Origin: Porphyra umbilicalis
Lineage: Eukaryota; Rhodophyta; Bangiophyceae; Bangiales; Bangiaceae
Direction: 5' to 3'
DNA length: 41,829 bases
Assembly (NCBI GenBank): GCA_002049455.2
Contig: KV919097.1
Location: 39,812 to 81,640, forward strand
Shown here: positions 20,163-29,602 of the stretch, one piece after another
How positions within the stretch are numbered: the stretch's first letter is position 1
Layout: each line of letters begins with the position of its first letter
The notes under the pieces: model-generated
The model's database searches: none
Told to the model about the DNA's origin: nothing
What the model saw: the letters and a program-made list of their open reading frames with translations, nothing else
Program-made: the position numbers and the translations under genes

Positions 20163-20516
20163 TTGCACGCACGTGCCTGGAATTTAAAATCAAGGGGTTG
20201 ATTATAATCATTTTACCCGAGCCCAGGAATGATTATAATCACACCTCCGCTCAGGTCCCATTTTTGGAAGCAACATATGCGTTGTACTTAGGCCGTTTGA
20301 TTTGGTTGAAAAAAATCTCAAATGGGGTCGGAGACGTTGATGTGGGAGCGATCCGGCCCCTTTTCCTTAATAATGAGACACGTTTGCGCAACGTGGCGCC
20401 ACGTTTCGTATATAGGAGATGGGGCCGACGTTGTAGAGATTGCTCTCACACTGCGGCCCACCCCACCGTCGGCGGTGTGCCGTCCATGGATTACCGACCT
20501 TCCAGTGCTAATTCAC
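20163..20516. other. Spacer between the two inverted elements
   Basis: Holds a complete palindrome pair: TGATTATAATCA at 20199-20210 and 20230-20241. Further right are a perfect 16-bp palindrome AACGTGGCGCCACGTT (20390-20405) and, three bases later, TATATAGG, a possible core promoter facing the right-hand element. No coding frame was recognised. Confidence 0.6.
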
Positions 20517-21210
20517 ACCCTGGCCTTAAGGGCGGTGGCACGCTTGGGGACGCATCGACACCGGGCACGCCGGCGGGCTCCATAGCCGTGAACGCGCACG
20601 GGGGCACGTACAGCCTCGTTGCCGTGGCGTGGGGAACGTGGGGCGGAGAAAGAGGTGCCGCCGACGCCACCGCAGCAGCGGCGGCCCGCCGGCGTCGCGC
20701 GACGCCCACGGCAGGGGCCGCCACTCCGCCGCGCAGCGCACCTGCGCACGGCAGGCGGGGCGGACGACAGGGCGCACAGGCGGGCGGGTGGGACCGACCA
20801 CCGCGCGTTGGGGCGCCTCTAACCGCGCCGCTAGATGGCGTCAGACACCGCCGATCAGCCGCCGCGAGAGCAGCCGGCGCGCAGGCACGATCACCCGCGG
20901 GTCATCGCGGGCGCGTCAAACCCCGAGAGTCGCTGCGCGCCGTCGCCGCGCGCAACTCGGGGCGGTGGGGGCTGGCAGGGGAGCAGGCACCGCCCGGGCT
21001 CTGTGACCCGTGTGGCAGGACAGTCCTTCTCAGCCGCCTAACTCTATTCGCTTGTAGCGTCATCGCGACCCTTCCCACGCCGACACGCCCTCAGATCCCT
21101 GAGGACACGAATGCAGACTGCCACCTCTGAAACGGAGAGCAAGTCCCGTGATCTAAGTATGTGTGTGCATCACTACACTTTGAGAGCACCCTGTCCTAAA
21201 GGCCAGGGAA
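20517..21210 (+). mobile_element. 0.68-kb TIR element, right copy
   Basis: The ends read CCCTGGCCTTAAGGGCGG (inner) and, as reverse complement, CCCTGGCCTTTAGGACAG (outer). It is the inverted partner of 19482-20162. On the plus strand the same product-like segments recur: MASDTADQPP from 20835, RRHDHPRVI and the terminal EDTNADCHL ending in TGA at 21128-21130. Frame conservation at both C-termini despite base changes hints at a past coding role, but small indels shift the frame between them. It is non-autonomous; the superfamily is not identified. Confidence 0.7.
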
Positions 21211-21213
21211 AAA

Positions 21214-21249
21214 TGATTATAATCATCAAAATCACCATGATTATAATCA
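21214..21249. repeat. Palindrome pair (2 x TGATTATAATCA)
   Basis: Perfect palindromes at 21214-21225 and 21238-21249, 12 bases apart, the second followed by AATAAAAAT. The pair lies 3 bases right of the outer end of the right-hand element, so the inverted elements are bracketed by palindrome pairs at both outer sides and have a third pair between them. Confidence 0.85.
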
Positions 21250-22989
21250 AATAAAAATTACCTGCCACCTCTGATTCGCGCGTGTGAAAACAAGAACGGA
21301 GCAGCAATTGGCGGTAGAAACACCAATGACTCGGACGACCCGTGCCCCCCCGCTGCGCGACGCTACGCGCGTCTTAGGAGTGCGGGCAAAGTTGTGGCAC
21401 CACCGCTCCTCGTACATGATAAAACACTCCAAACCTCGAAGCTGTTTCCAAGGCCTGGGGGCATCTCGAAGGTTGGGCCACACCCCCCCTCAATGGTCAT
21501 CAGGGAGCCCTTCGAGGTCGAGCCCGTCGATGCTGTGATTGGCTGTCTTGGTGGACACGTGCACGGGTGTTAGCCAATCGATGAGTGGCGACCAGCGATG
21601 CGTCTGGGACGCGCCCCAAATGAAAATATTTAAATGTTCCGTCGAAGTGCTCGATTTGAGAACATGTACCAGATTGGGGCCTCGTGCGCGTGCTGCAGGG
21701 CACCCCATACCAGTCCAGATGACACGGTGGCAATGACAGCCATCGGGCCTGGAGGCGGCTGTCGTCCGCCCCCCAGGCTGGTGCCCGCCTAGCGGGCGAT
21801 AGCACTAAAAGAGGGCGCAGAACGTATCTGAAAAGGCATGTGAATTGGTAAAGAGCCCCAACGGCGATGAGGGTGACGGCGGCGGGTGCCGCGGGGGCCG
21901 GCTGCGACAGGCGGGAGCCGCCGCGTGACTGATGGTTGTTGGCTCCCCTGGCCATCTGAGTGGAACACAAGAGATACAGTGAGCAAAAGCAATGAAGGGG
22001 GGGGCATGAGGGGGTGAGGAAGGAAGGGGGAGGGGGGGTAATGAAGAGGGGGGGGGGGGGAGAGGAAGGGGGCAAGGTGCGGTAGCTCGACGACCAGAAC
22101 GGCGGTGCTTGGGCAGAATGAGGCAAGACGAAGACGGCGGGGTCGGACAGCGGCTCGGGGTGGGGGAACAGCGGGGCGCTCGAGGATATCGCATGCAAAG
22201 GAAGGGGGGGGTGACGGCGGTTGGCGAGGGACAAAGTCGGGGAGGGGATAGGTCACTGACGCGGCGAGTGCCACACAGGACGCCGCAGACGGCTTCGTTG
22301 GACAACATTTTGCGCGCTCGAAGTCGAAGTGGCGCCCTTCGGGTCAATCATCATCGCAGATCGTTGGCCAATCATGTCCTGGATCATCGTACAAAGGGAC
22401 AGACCAAGCGTTTAAGCCAATCACAGCTCGGATTGAGCAGACGTTGGTTCGCTTGAGATGCCCGCCCAAACTGCTCCAAACCCTGAGGAAGGGCCCAAGC
22501 AGGGGCTCTGAGCTGGTCCAAACGGCACGCCGTGGCGCCCTCGTCCTGCCGTTGTGAGGACGTCCGCTGCATTCGCCAGTGTCTCTCAGGCGCCACCATG
22601 GCCCTTTCCCCTGACTCTGCCACCACCCCCCCGACTGCCAGCCCCCCCCCTCCCCTCTCCTACCTTGGTGTAACTCTGCCCTCTGCTTCGTTGTGTTTTC
22701 CTCGACGCCCCTCTCCCCATTCTTTGACGAGCCGCGCCTTCCCTTCTCCTCTGATGTCTTTCCCCGTCCTCCCCCACCCCTCCCCCCCCCCGGTCATGTT
22801 CAGCTGTTCTTTTCCTTTGTTTCTGTTTCTGTATGCATCCGATGGCTCCAGCGCAGACCTGACCACCGCACAGTTGATGTGTCCCCGCACTTCGACCCTC
22901 ACCGCACCACCGCTTGGCCAATATTACATGTTCTGGTTGCTCACCCGTCCTTGTTAATATACCAGCACTTTCCCTTTCGTTCTGCTCAG
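21250..22989. other. Intergenic or undetermined region
   Basis: No family was recognised. It contains one arm of a dispersed inverted repeat (21396-21488). Around 22000-22240 it is rich in G runs, and from about 22600 to 22980 it is strongly pyrimidine-rich, as an intron would be. An ATG in a strong context (CACCATGG, 22598) opens a short plus-strand frame ending at a possible donor (CTTG followed by GTGTAA near 22669). I could not connect this to a recognisable protein. Confidence 0.4.
21396..21488 (-). repeat. Dispersed inverted repeat, left arm
   Basis: Matches the reverse complement of 23264-23352 over about 90 bases, including shared CTCGAAGCTGTTTCCA and TGGGGGCAxCTCGAAG blocks. It is probably a fragment of an unrecognised dispersed element. 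Confidence 0.65.
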
Positions 22990-23134
22990 TCCGCTAGCGG
23001 GCATCAAAGCGGACGGCGACCCGGTCGTCGCCGCCCACGAGCAGCCCAGGGCCGTCACAGCCGGCAACTCCGACGACGGCGTCGACGGTGTACAGGAGCG
23101 CGTGGCGGGCCGAACAATAACGGCTGTGTACTGA
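22990..23134 (+). CDS. Possible 3'-terminal exon of an unrecognised gene
   Basis: A long pyrimidine-rich stretch ends in TTCTGCTCAG (22980-22989), a good acceptor. Read in phase 1, the following 145 bases are open to TGA at 23132-23134 and give PLAGIKADGDPVVAAHEQP... ending TITAVY, with high third-position GC. The minus strand of the same interval is also open in two frames, one reading VDAVVGVAGCDGPGLLVGGD, so strand is not certain. No upstream exon or family was identified. Confidence 0.25.
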
Positions 23135-23263
23135 CGAAAGCCCCCCATCGGAACAAGAAGTAGACTACACCTCGAGAGTGCTTAGCACGTGCCGGCACGC
23201 GCGCGCACGTGCCAAAAAGCTTCGAGGTCTGCGCACCTCGACCCCTGCCCAGACGCAATGGAC

Positions 23264-23352
23264 GGGGGTTCGGCCGAAACTTCGAGGTGCCCCCACGTGC
23301 TGGAAACAGCTTCGAGATTTGGGAGTGTTTATTCATGCTCCGGCGGTGGTGG
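23264..23352 (+). repeat. Dispersed inverted repeat, right arm
   Basis: Partner of 21396-21488. Within and just left of it the motif CTTCGAG recurs three times (about 23219, 23280 and 23310). Its minus strand contains AATAAA (23328-23333), which overlaps the stop codon of the long ERO1 frame; either the repeat supplies a poly(A) signal or the ERO1 coding sequence really ends earlier. Confidence 0.6.
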
Positions 23353-25912
23353 AGACACACTCAGCCAACGTGCGCGTCACGGGTGGGGACGGCGACGACG
23401 CCGGCGTCGGCGCCTTTGGCGCCTCGCCGCGCCACTGAGCGGTGGTGGTGGTGGCCACCGCCGGCTTGGGACGCCCGCCGCCGCGCTGCGGCGGCGCCGC
23501 CGTCGGCGCCACGGGCAGTGGGAGTGCGCCGGGGCAAACGACCAGCGTGGGCGCGGAGGTGGTTGTGCGTCGACCACGCGCGTGCGGCGGCCGCCCGTGC
23601 GACCGTGCGGGGGCGGGACGGGGGTGGTCGGGCGGCGGGGCGGCACTCGCGCATGGAAGGGTAACGCGTCTGTTCACACTGTTTATCGCTGGCATTGCCA
23701 CGGTCCCGCCTGCCGCCGCTCGGCAGCGTCGAGCCCCCAACCCCCCAACCCCCCTACGTGCCGCCTCGCCGGCGGCGGACACCCTCCGCCGCCACCTTCG
23801 TCCGCGCCACCCGGGACAAGGCAGCCGGTTCCTCGGCAGCGGCGGCGACCGCCGCCGCGTCGTGTGGTGACGCAGGCGGCCCGCCCGGCCCCCCCCCCTC
23901 GTGCCCGCCGTGCCCCCGTGCGGCGGCCGCCGCGCGTGCAGCGCGGCGGCGGCCGCGGCCACCACCACCGCCGCCGCCGACCACCCCACCACCGCGCGCC
24001 GGCGCGACGCGACGGCGGCCGCCGCCGCTTCGGCGGCGAGCAACCCGTCCAGCCGCGCAATCGCCTCGACGGACGTGAGCAACTTGTTCAACAAGTTGAA
24101 CAGCGCAATCACCTCGTTGCGTTGGAGCGCCAGCCCCACCGCCTCCCCCCCCTCGGGCGCAAAGAGGATGCGCAGGGCGGTGCCGAGGCCGAGGAACTGG
24201 AGCTTGCCCCACAGCCGACACTTTTCGCACCCGACGCAGTCCATAATCGTCGACACGTTGCGGAAGGCGTTGCGGAACTCGGTGCGCGCCTCGGCCGAGG
24301 GCGCGGCCAGGGCGGCGCCACCGACACCGCCCGCCTCGGCGGCGGCCGCTAGCGCCTGCGTCGCGCCGCTGCCGCCGGCGGGGCCGCCGAGGAACATGTC
24401 GCTCTCGTTAAACGTGCGCGTCGCGCAGCCCGGCGCGAGCAGCGGGTGCGCGCCGAGGACGGCCGCCACGAGCGCCGCCGTCACCCCGTCAGCGCTCGCA
24501 TTGCCAGTCGTGTAGTGGGTGACGCCGGGCGCGAGGGCGGGCGCCGCCTTGGCCACCGCCCGCAGCACGACCGCGAGCGTAAAGTAGAGGTTGTCGACGC
24601 GGTCGGGGGCGGCGGCGACGCGCGCCGCGTACATGCGGAGGTTGGGCGCCCACCCGTGGGGGAAGAGGTAGTCGGCCGCAATGTGCACGTTGATGGACGT
24701 GTGGATGCCAGAGAGGAGGCGGAAAAAGACGCGCTCCTCTTTGCACACTGACGCGGCAGCGGCGGCGGCGCCCGCGACCATGGTGCTGCCGCGCGTGGCC
24801 GTCGCGGCGGCGGCGGCGGGGGCGCCCGCGCCTGCATCGTCGGCAGGCGGAGCCGTGGCCGCCACGCTGGCGGCGCCATTCGCCCCAACGCCACCGGCAG
24901 TGCCGAGCCCCAACCCGCCGAGCCCCGCGTCCAGCGTCGACACCTCTGCCTCTGCCCGCCGCCGCCCGTACATAAAGCAGTTTTCCTCGTAAATGGACCG
25001 CCAGACGCGCGCCGCCGAGGCGCCCGCGTAGCCCGTAAAGCGCTCCACGTTGGCCCGCAAGTCGACATACACCATGTCCGCATCGTCCTCCACAACCGTC
25101 CACGCGTCGGCGGCGGCGGCGCCGCCCGCCGACCAGCCGCCGGCGTCGGCGCCGGCGGCCACCCGCCGGTCCACGTCGTTGAGCGCGTCACCGCGGCCGC
25201 CCGCGTCACAGGCAGCGCCGGGCGGCGGGGGGGAGGCGCCCGCGTCCTCCCCCCCCCCCCCCCCGTGGGCACCCCCCCCCCCCTGCCGCCGCCGTCGCCG
25301 CCGCCGCCGCCGCCGCCGCCGCGCCCACCGCCCCCCCCCCCCAGCGGATCCGTCGGGCCGCGCGTCCACCTCTGGGGGCACCGCCCCCATGGGCGACGGC
25401 GGCAGCAGCCCCGCCGCGCGGCTCCGCGCCCGCACCGCGTCCGCCGCGCGCCACAGCGGCGGCACCTCGTCCGGCTCGCACGCGCACACGGAGCAGTCTC
25501 GCACCGCGCACATGCTGTCGTCGGGCCAGTAGGGGCAGGGGCGTTCGAGGTTGACTTTGAAGATGGCAAAGTAGGTGGACGTCGACACGAGCGCCCGCAC
25601 GGCGGCGGGGAGGGAGCCGGTGGCGGCGGCCGCGGTGACGGCCGCGTCGCAGTCCCCATCGTCGGCGCGGGGGGGGTGCCGCGTCGGCGCGCCAACGCCG
25701 GGTGGGGGGGGGCGTCCGCGGTGAGGGACGTGCCGCTCGCGGCGGCCGCGGCGGCGGCGGGGGTGAGGGCGACGAGGGCGGCAGCGGCAGCGGCGGCGGC
25801 CGCCGCCACCGCCGCGGCCGCGATCACCGTGGTGGTGCGGGGGAGGGGGGCCACCGACGTGGTCTCCGAGAGGGGGTCACCGCCGTCGGGGCAGGGGGGT
25901 GGGGGACGCCAT
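23333..25912 (-). CDS. ERO1: ERO1, endoplasmic reticulum thiol oxidase (N-terminus uncertain)
   Basis: ERO1 oxidises protein disulfide isomerase in the ER lumen using FAD and O2. Seen in order: DDGDCDAAVT (N-terminal Cys, from 25663), FKVNLERPCPYW, shuttle region CAVRDCSVCACEPDEVP (about 25510-25460) with CxxCxC spacing as I recall from plant ERO1, VDLRANVERFTGYAG, SIYEENCF, ERVFFRLLSGIHTSINVH, and the active site DCVGCEKCRLWGKLQ (CxxC at 24238-24227). Long Gly/Ala inserts separate conserved blocks. After the domain a hydrophobic AVVGWSAAAVVVAAAAAAL could be a C-terminal anchor; the ~200 following residues are low complexity and their status is doubtful. A signal-peptide-like VIAAAAVAAAAAAAAAALVAL lies upstream in another frame; a one-base length change in the G9 (25704-25712) or G8 (25669-25676) tract would join them. 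The 25912 start (ATG of MASPTPLP) is a guess. Confidence 0.88.
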
Positions 25913-26763
25913 GACGGCGTCGCCTCGGTGGACGTGGGGGGAGATTCCACGGCAATACTCAGAGGCGGCAAAGGCAGCAAAGGCACCGTGACGTGGGAAC
26001 AATGTTAAGGAGACTGCCAGGAGGGTGGAATGAATGTGGAGACAAGGACAGGAAGGACGTCGGGAAAACGGCCACTCGTCACTGTTGACACTGCCGCCGC
26101 CGTCGTAGCCGTGGTGGGCTGCACGGGCAGTCACGCTGTGCCCAACAAGGCACTCGCCAGGTGCTTGGCTGGGACACTCGCCCAGCGGCCGTCAGCAGCG
26201 CCTTCCCGAGCAACGTTCAGTCAACGTGCCGAAGTCGCACCGCTGGCCAATCAGGGGATGGCGTCAGTGCCGAGACTTGTGCGGGTCAGCACAACGTGAC
26301 ACGGCAAAACCCGAGAGGCGGCTGCTCGCCGTCGTGGGGGTGGAAGTGTTCGACCTGTGCGGCCGGAACCTGTATTTGATGTGGGAAGCCAAGCGATTTG
26401 CGATCAACTTGTGCTCCGTGCCTTGCGGCAGCCGTTTCTGCCAAGTCCATCGACCGCGTGTCGCGGCGAGGACGGCACGCGCGCTCTCCGAGTCTCGTCC
26501 GTGTGCCCGTCTTCATCGCGCTCCCCTTTCTCCACCACTGAAGTGTCGGGCCGACGACTGGCTGCTGGCCCAGCCATCCTGCCCATTGGGCAAGCCTAGT
26601 GCTCCTGCCCCCCTTTTTCTTTTTCATCCTCATTGGTGACCGTTGAACTCGTGCTCCTGGCATTCGCGGCAGACCGCCGTGGGTGCCGGCGACCGGCGAC
26701 CAGGGGTGTGACGTCGACGCCCCACCGCGCTGCGCGGCGCCGCCTCCACTGCTACTGGGAGCC
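25913..26763. other. Divergent intergenic region between ERO1 and UCHL5-like
   Basis: The two genes point away from each other, so both promoters must lie in these roughly 850 bases. Frames are short. No TATA box, known motif or RNA gene was recognised. Confidence 0.5.
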
Positions 26764-28195
26764 ATGGCTCGTCCAAGGCTCCCAGCGGTGGAGGTGCCAT
26801 GGCCACCCATGGACGGGGACCCCTACTTGTACACCCAAATGCTCCACACCATGGGCGCGACGGGCGTCCAGGTCGAGGAGCTGTACACGCTGACGATGGA
26901 CGAGTTTGAAAGCGTTGGGTTCGTTTGGAATTGGCCTGCTGCGGCGTGTTGTTGCTGTTGGGGTGGCTGTATTGGGGTGTGGGTTGGCATCTGCTCGACG
27001 AGGGTGGGCACGGCTGCCACTTTTCGCACGCTGGAAAGGGGAAGCTTCAGCATGGAGGGTGGACGGAAGCGGGGCGGATATTCTTGCATTTTCTACAGTA
27101 CGACTTACCTGTCTCCGTCGTCGCTTACCCTCGCTTCATTGTTGCTGGACCACTACCTGGCATTTTGTGCTTGCCTCTCTCTGTGACCATCCCATCAGCC
27201 CCATCTTTGGCATCGTCTTCCTGTACAAGTGGCGTCCCGACGAGCTGCGCGACGGCCTCCCACTCCCAGACCCCGGCCCCGTCAATGAACACCCCGAGCT
27301 GATTCACGACATTTTCTTTGCCAACCAAGTCATTAACGCTGCTGCCGCGACGCAGGCGCTGACGACCATTGTCCTCAACATCCAATCCAACACGCTCAAG
27401 CTCGGTGCCGAAATGGCCGACTTTAAGGACTTTGTCAAACACCTGGACCCTCCGCTGTCGGGGTTGGCCATCCACAACGCGGCCTTCATTCGGGACGCCC
27501 ACCTCAGCGTCGCCCGCCGGCCGCCATCGCCAGCAGCCGACGGGCTCGGCCCACCCCCGCCGCGGCCTGGGGAGGTGGACGAAGACGTGTACCACTACAT
27601 CACGTGGGTGCCCATCCGTACCCCGTCTGGCACGCTCGCGGTGTATGAGCTGGACGCACTCCAAGACACGCCCCTGTACATTGGGGAGGTGGCCGCCTCC
27701 CCTACGGCCAAAGTCCCCCCCATCGAGTGGGTCACCGTCGTTGCCGACCGCCTCCGCGGCTACGTGCAGGTCAATGCCGAAGCCGAGATCAAGTACCGAA
27801 CGCTGGCGGTCGTCGACCACCGGATAATGCGGGAAGTGGCGGCGCTGGAGCACCTGCGGGCGCGGGTGGAGGAGGAGGGCGTCACGCGGCCGGGCGACGA
27901 GGCCGAGGAGACGCGCCTCATGAACGTGCTTACCGCGGAAGACGAGCGGCTGTCGCGGTGGACCGCCGAGTCGGCCCGCCGTCGCCACGACTACATGCCC
28001 TTCCTTGTCGAGACGCTCAAGCTGCTCGCCTCCAAGGGCGAGCTCACCGCCCTTATCGACGCGGCGCGGGAGCAAAAGCGGGCAACGGCCAAGGCGGCGG
28101 CCAAGGCCGCCAAAGCCGCCCGCGGCGGCAAGTCCAAAACCCCTAAGGGCGACGGCGGCAGGGATGGGGCTGCCGGGGGTTCCTCCCATGGTTAG
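26764..28195 (+). CDS. UCHL5/UCH37-like protein with catalytic Cys replaced by Ala (2 exons)
   Basis: Exons 26764-26918 and 27199-28195 (383 aa). The donor GG/GTTCGT and acceptor CATCAG/CC join in phase to give FESVGPIFGIVFLYKW, which aligns with FEKLKPVHGLIFLFKW of UCH37. UCH37 is the proteasome- and INO80-associated deubiquitinase. Seen: AQVEE-like VQVEELYTL (N-term), oxyanion Gln95 in FFANQVIN, His184 in VYHYITWVP, Asp204 in VYELDAL, and the C-terminal ULD/DEUBAD-type segment RRRHDYMPFLVETLKLLAS followed by a Lys/Ala-rich KEKE-like tail. The nucleophile motif NNACATQA reads NAAAATQA here: Ala101 (GCC, 27344-27346) stands at the catalytic Cys. The fold and the Rpn13-binding type tail look intact, so a non-catalytic scaffold or ubiquitin-binding role is inferred. 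An upstream in-frame ATG/alternative start is possible. Confidence 0.93.
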
Positions 28196-28552
28196 GCGTG
28201 TTCTGGCGGGGGGGGGGCGCTATTGGACCGCATCTGGCGGGATTGTGGGTGGCGATGCACAGAGAGAAAGTACCAAACGGGGTCCGAGCAACCTGGACAC
28301 CGACAGACGCGGCCGTTGCGACGCGGCTCGCACCGCGCAACGACGATACCTAGCACTGAGCGCCACTATTGATCGCACTCACTCACACCGGAATGGCGGC
28401 CGGATGGCACAGTTCAGCGCCTGAGCAATGGAGGCGTGTAAACCAATCGGGTAAAAAAACAGGACGCTCCACAAACGCAACACCCCGGACAACGCCCACA
28501 CTCGCTGCTCGAATACCTGAGCAAAAAAAGAGAGATCAAGAGCGCCACAGGT
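28196..28552. other. Convergent 3' intergenic region
   Basis: Lies between the stop codons of the UCHL5-like gene (+) and the PSRP6-like gene (-), so it holds both 3' UTRs. It starts with a G-run and has short A runs; nothing else was recognised. Confidence 0.5.
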
Positions 28553-29136
28553 TTACTCGGCCAGCTTCCAGTCCGCCGGCAGCCTAGTTGAACCAAAACG
28601 GGACATCACATGACCGTGCCATGAAGGGATGAGAAGGACGACAACGCCCAAGTCACAGAGCAACATGTCAGAAAACTGGCACGCGCCGTAGCAAAAACCC
28701 AAGCCACGAAACCAATGGCACATCGCTGGGTCAAGGCAAACCGCCACGCATCGCCGCCACAGCAGCACTGCCTCGGATAATCAAGCCGCGAGCACTCGTG
28801 CCGCGAGACGTCGCTCACAAGTGCAAAGCTCAGGCCACACCCTCACCAAGCACGGCCAAGCACGACGGGGCTCGGACAGCAAACATACCCCTCGGCGCGC
28901 AGCGGCTCCACGTTGTATGATGGCGCCTTGCGGTTAATGTCCGACAGGCGGTGCTTCTTCGGGCGGTAGCGGTTGGCCTTCTTCGCGGCCTTGAACTGCG
29001 CGTGCTTGGCAGCCTCAATAGTGATGTTGACCGGCGCGGCGACGGCGGGGGCAGCGCGCTTGGTCGTCACCACCGGCGAGCCTACGGTGGCGCCGAGCGT
29101 CCGCGTCAGCGCCGCACACTGCACAAAGGCGGCCAT
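28553..29136 (-). CDS. PSRP6/cL38-like plastid ribosomal protein (2 exons, 92 aa)
   Basis: Exon 1 is 29136-28889, exon 2 only 31 bases, 28583-28553. The donor GAGG/GTATGT and acceptor TTCAACTAG/G join in phase and give EPLRAEGLPADWKLAE at the end. The N-terminus (MAAFVQCAALTRTLGATVGS, Thr/Ser/Ala-rich) resembles a plastid transit peptide. The core RYRPKKHRLSDINRKAPSY followed by VEPL and LPADW resembles the RPRK..DI.RKPT.Y.PLPPLP.(E/D)W pattern of the plastid-specific large-subunit protein PSRP6 (cL38) as I remember it. If right, it acts in the plastid ribosome. Family identity is by a short pattern, so it is moderately sure; the gene model itself is better supported. Confidence 0.6.
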
Positions 29137-29602
29137 GGCAACAGGGGGAGGAAGAGGAGACGATAGAGGGGGGGTGGGCGGGTACGTCGGCGGAGTGCCA
29201 GCTCGGACGGGCGGGGGGGGGTGCGGGAAGCAGGCGGGCGGTCACGTGGCAGCGGCAGCTGGGGGATGGTTGTGGCGGGAGGTCGAGCCGTCGTCCAAAT
29301 GAACACCACGGGCGCGTTGAGAACGGCGGCCGCGGAGATTGAGGGAATGTGGAGAAAGCCACGTGGCACCTGGGACATGGCGTTGGCCGATTGAACATCG
29401 AAAGCCGGATTAGGCTCACATTTATAAAATCGAGTCCGGTAACCTTCAAAAAAGAGTAGATTTGATCCATTCAATCGACGTTGCCCTCCTTGCTGTACTA
29501 TGCCCTCCCTCCCCTTCGTGTGCTTCCAAGGCGACGCCCACAAAGCCACGGATACTCTCACCTGGCCCGCTGGTAGAGCAGCGCGACCGCCTCGACTCCA
29601 GC
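29137..29602. other. Intergenic between two minus-strand genes
   Basis: Holds the 5' flank of the PSRP6-like gene and the 3' flank of the ACBP gene. It has G runs near 29169-29222 and no recognised gene. Confidence 0.5.

Noticed and set aside
29565..29600. GCTGGTAGAGCAGCGCGAC resembles a tRNA D-arm
   Set aside because: No matching anticodon arm or GTTCGA T-loop follows at the needed distance and the flanks do not pair as an acceptor stem.
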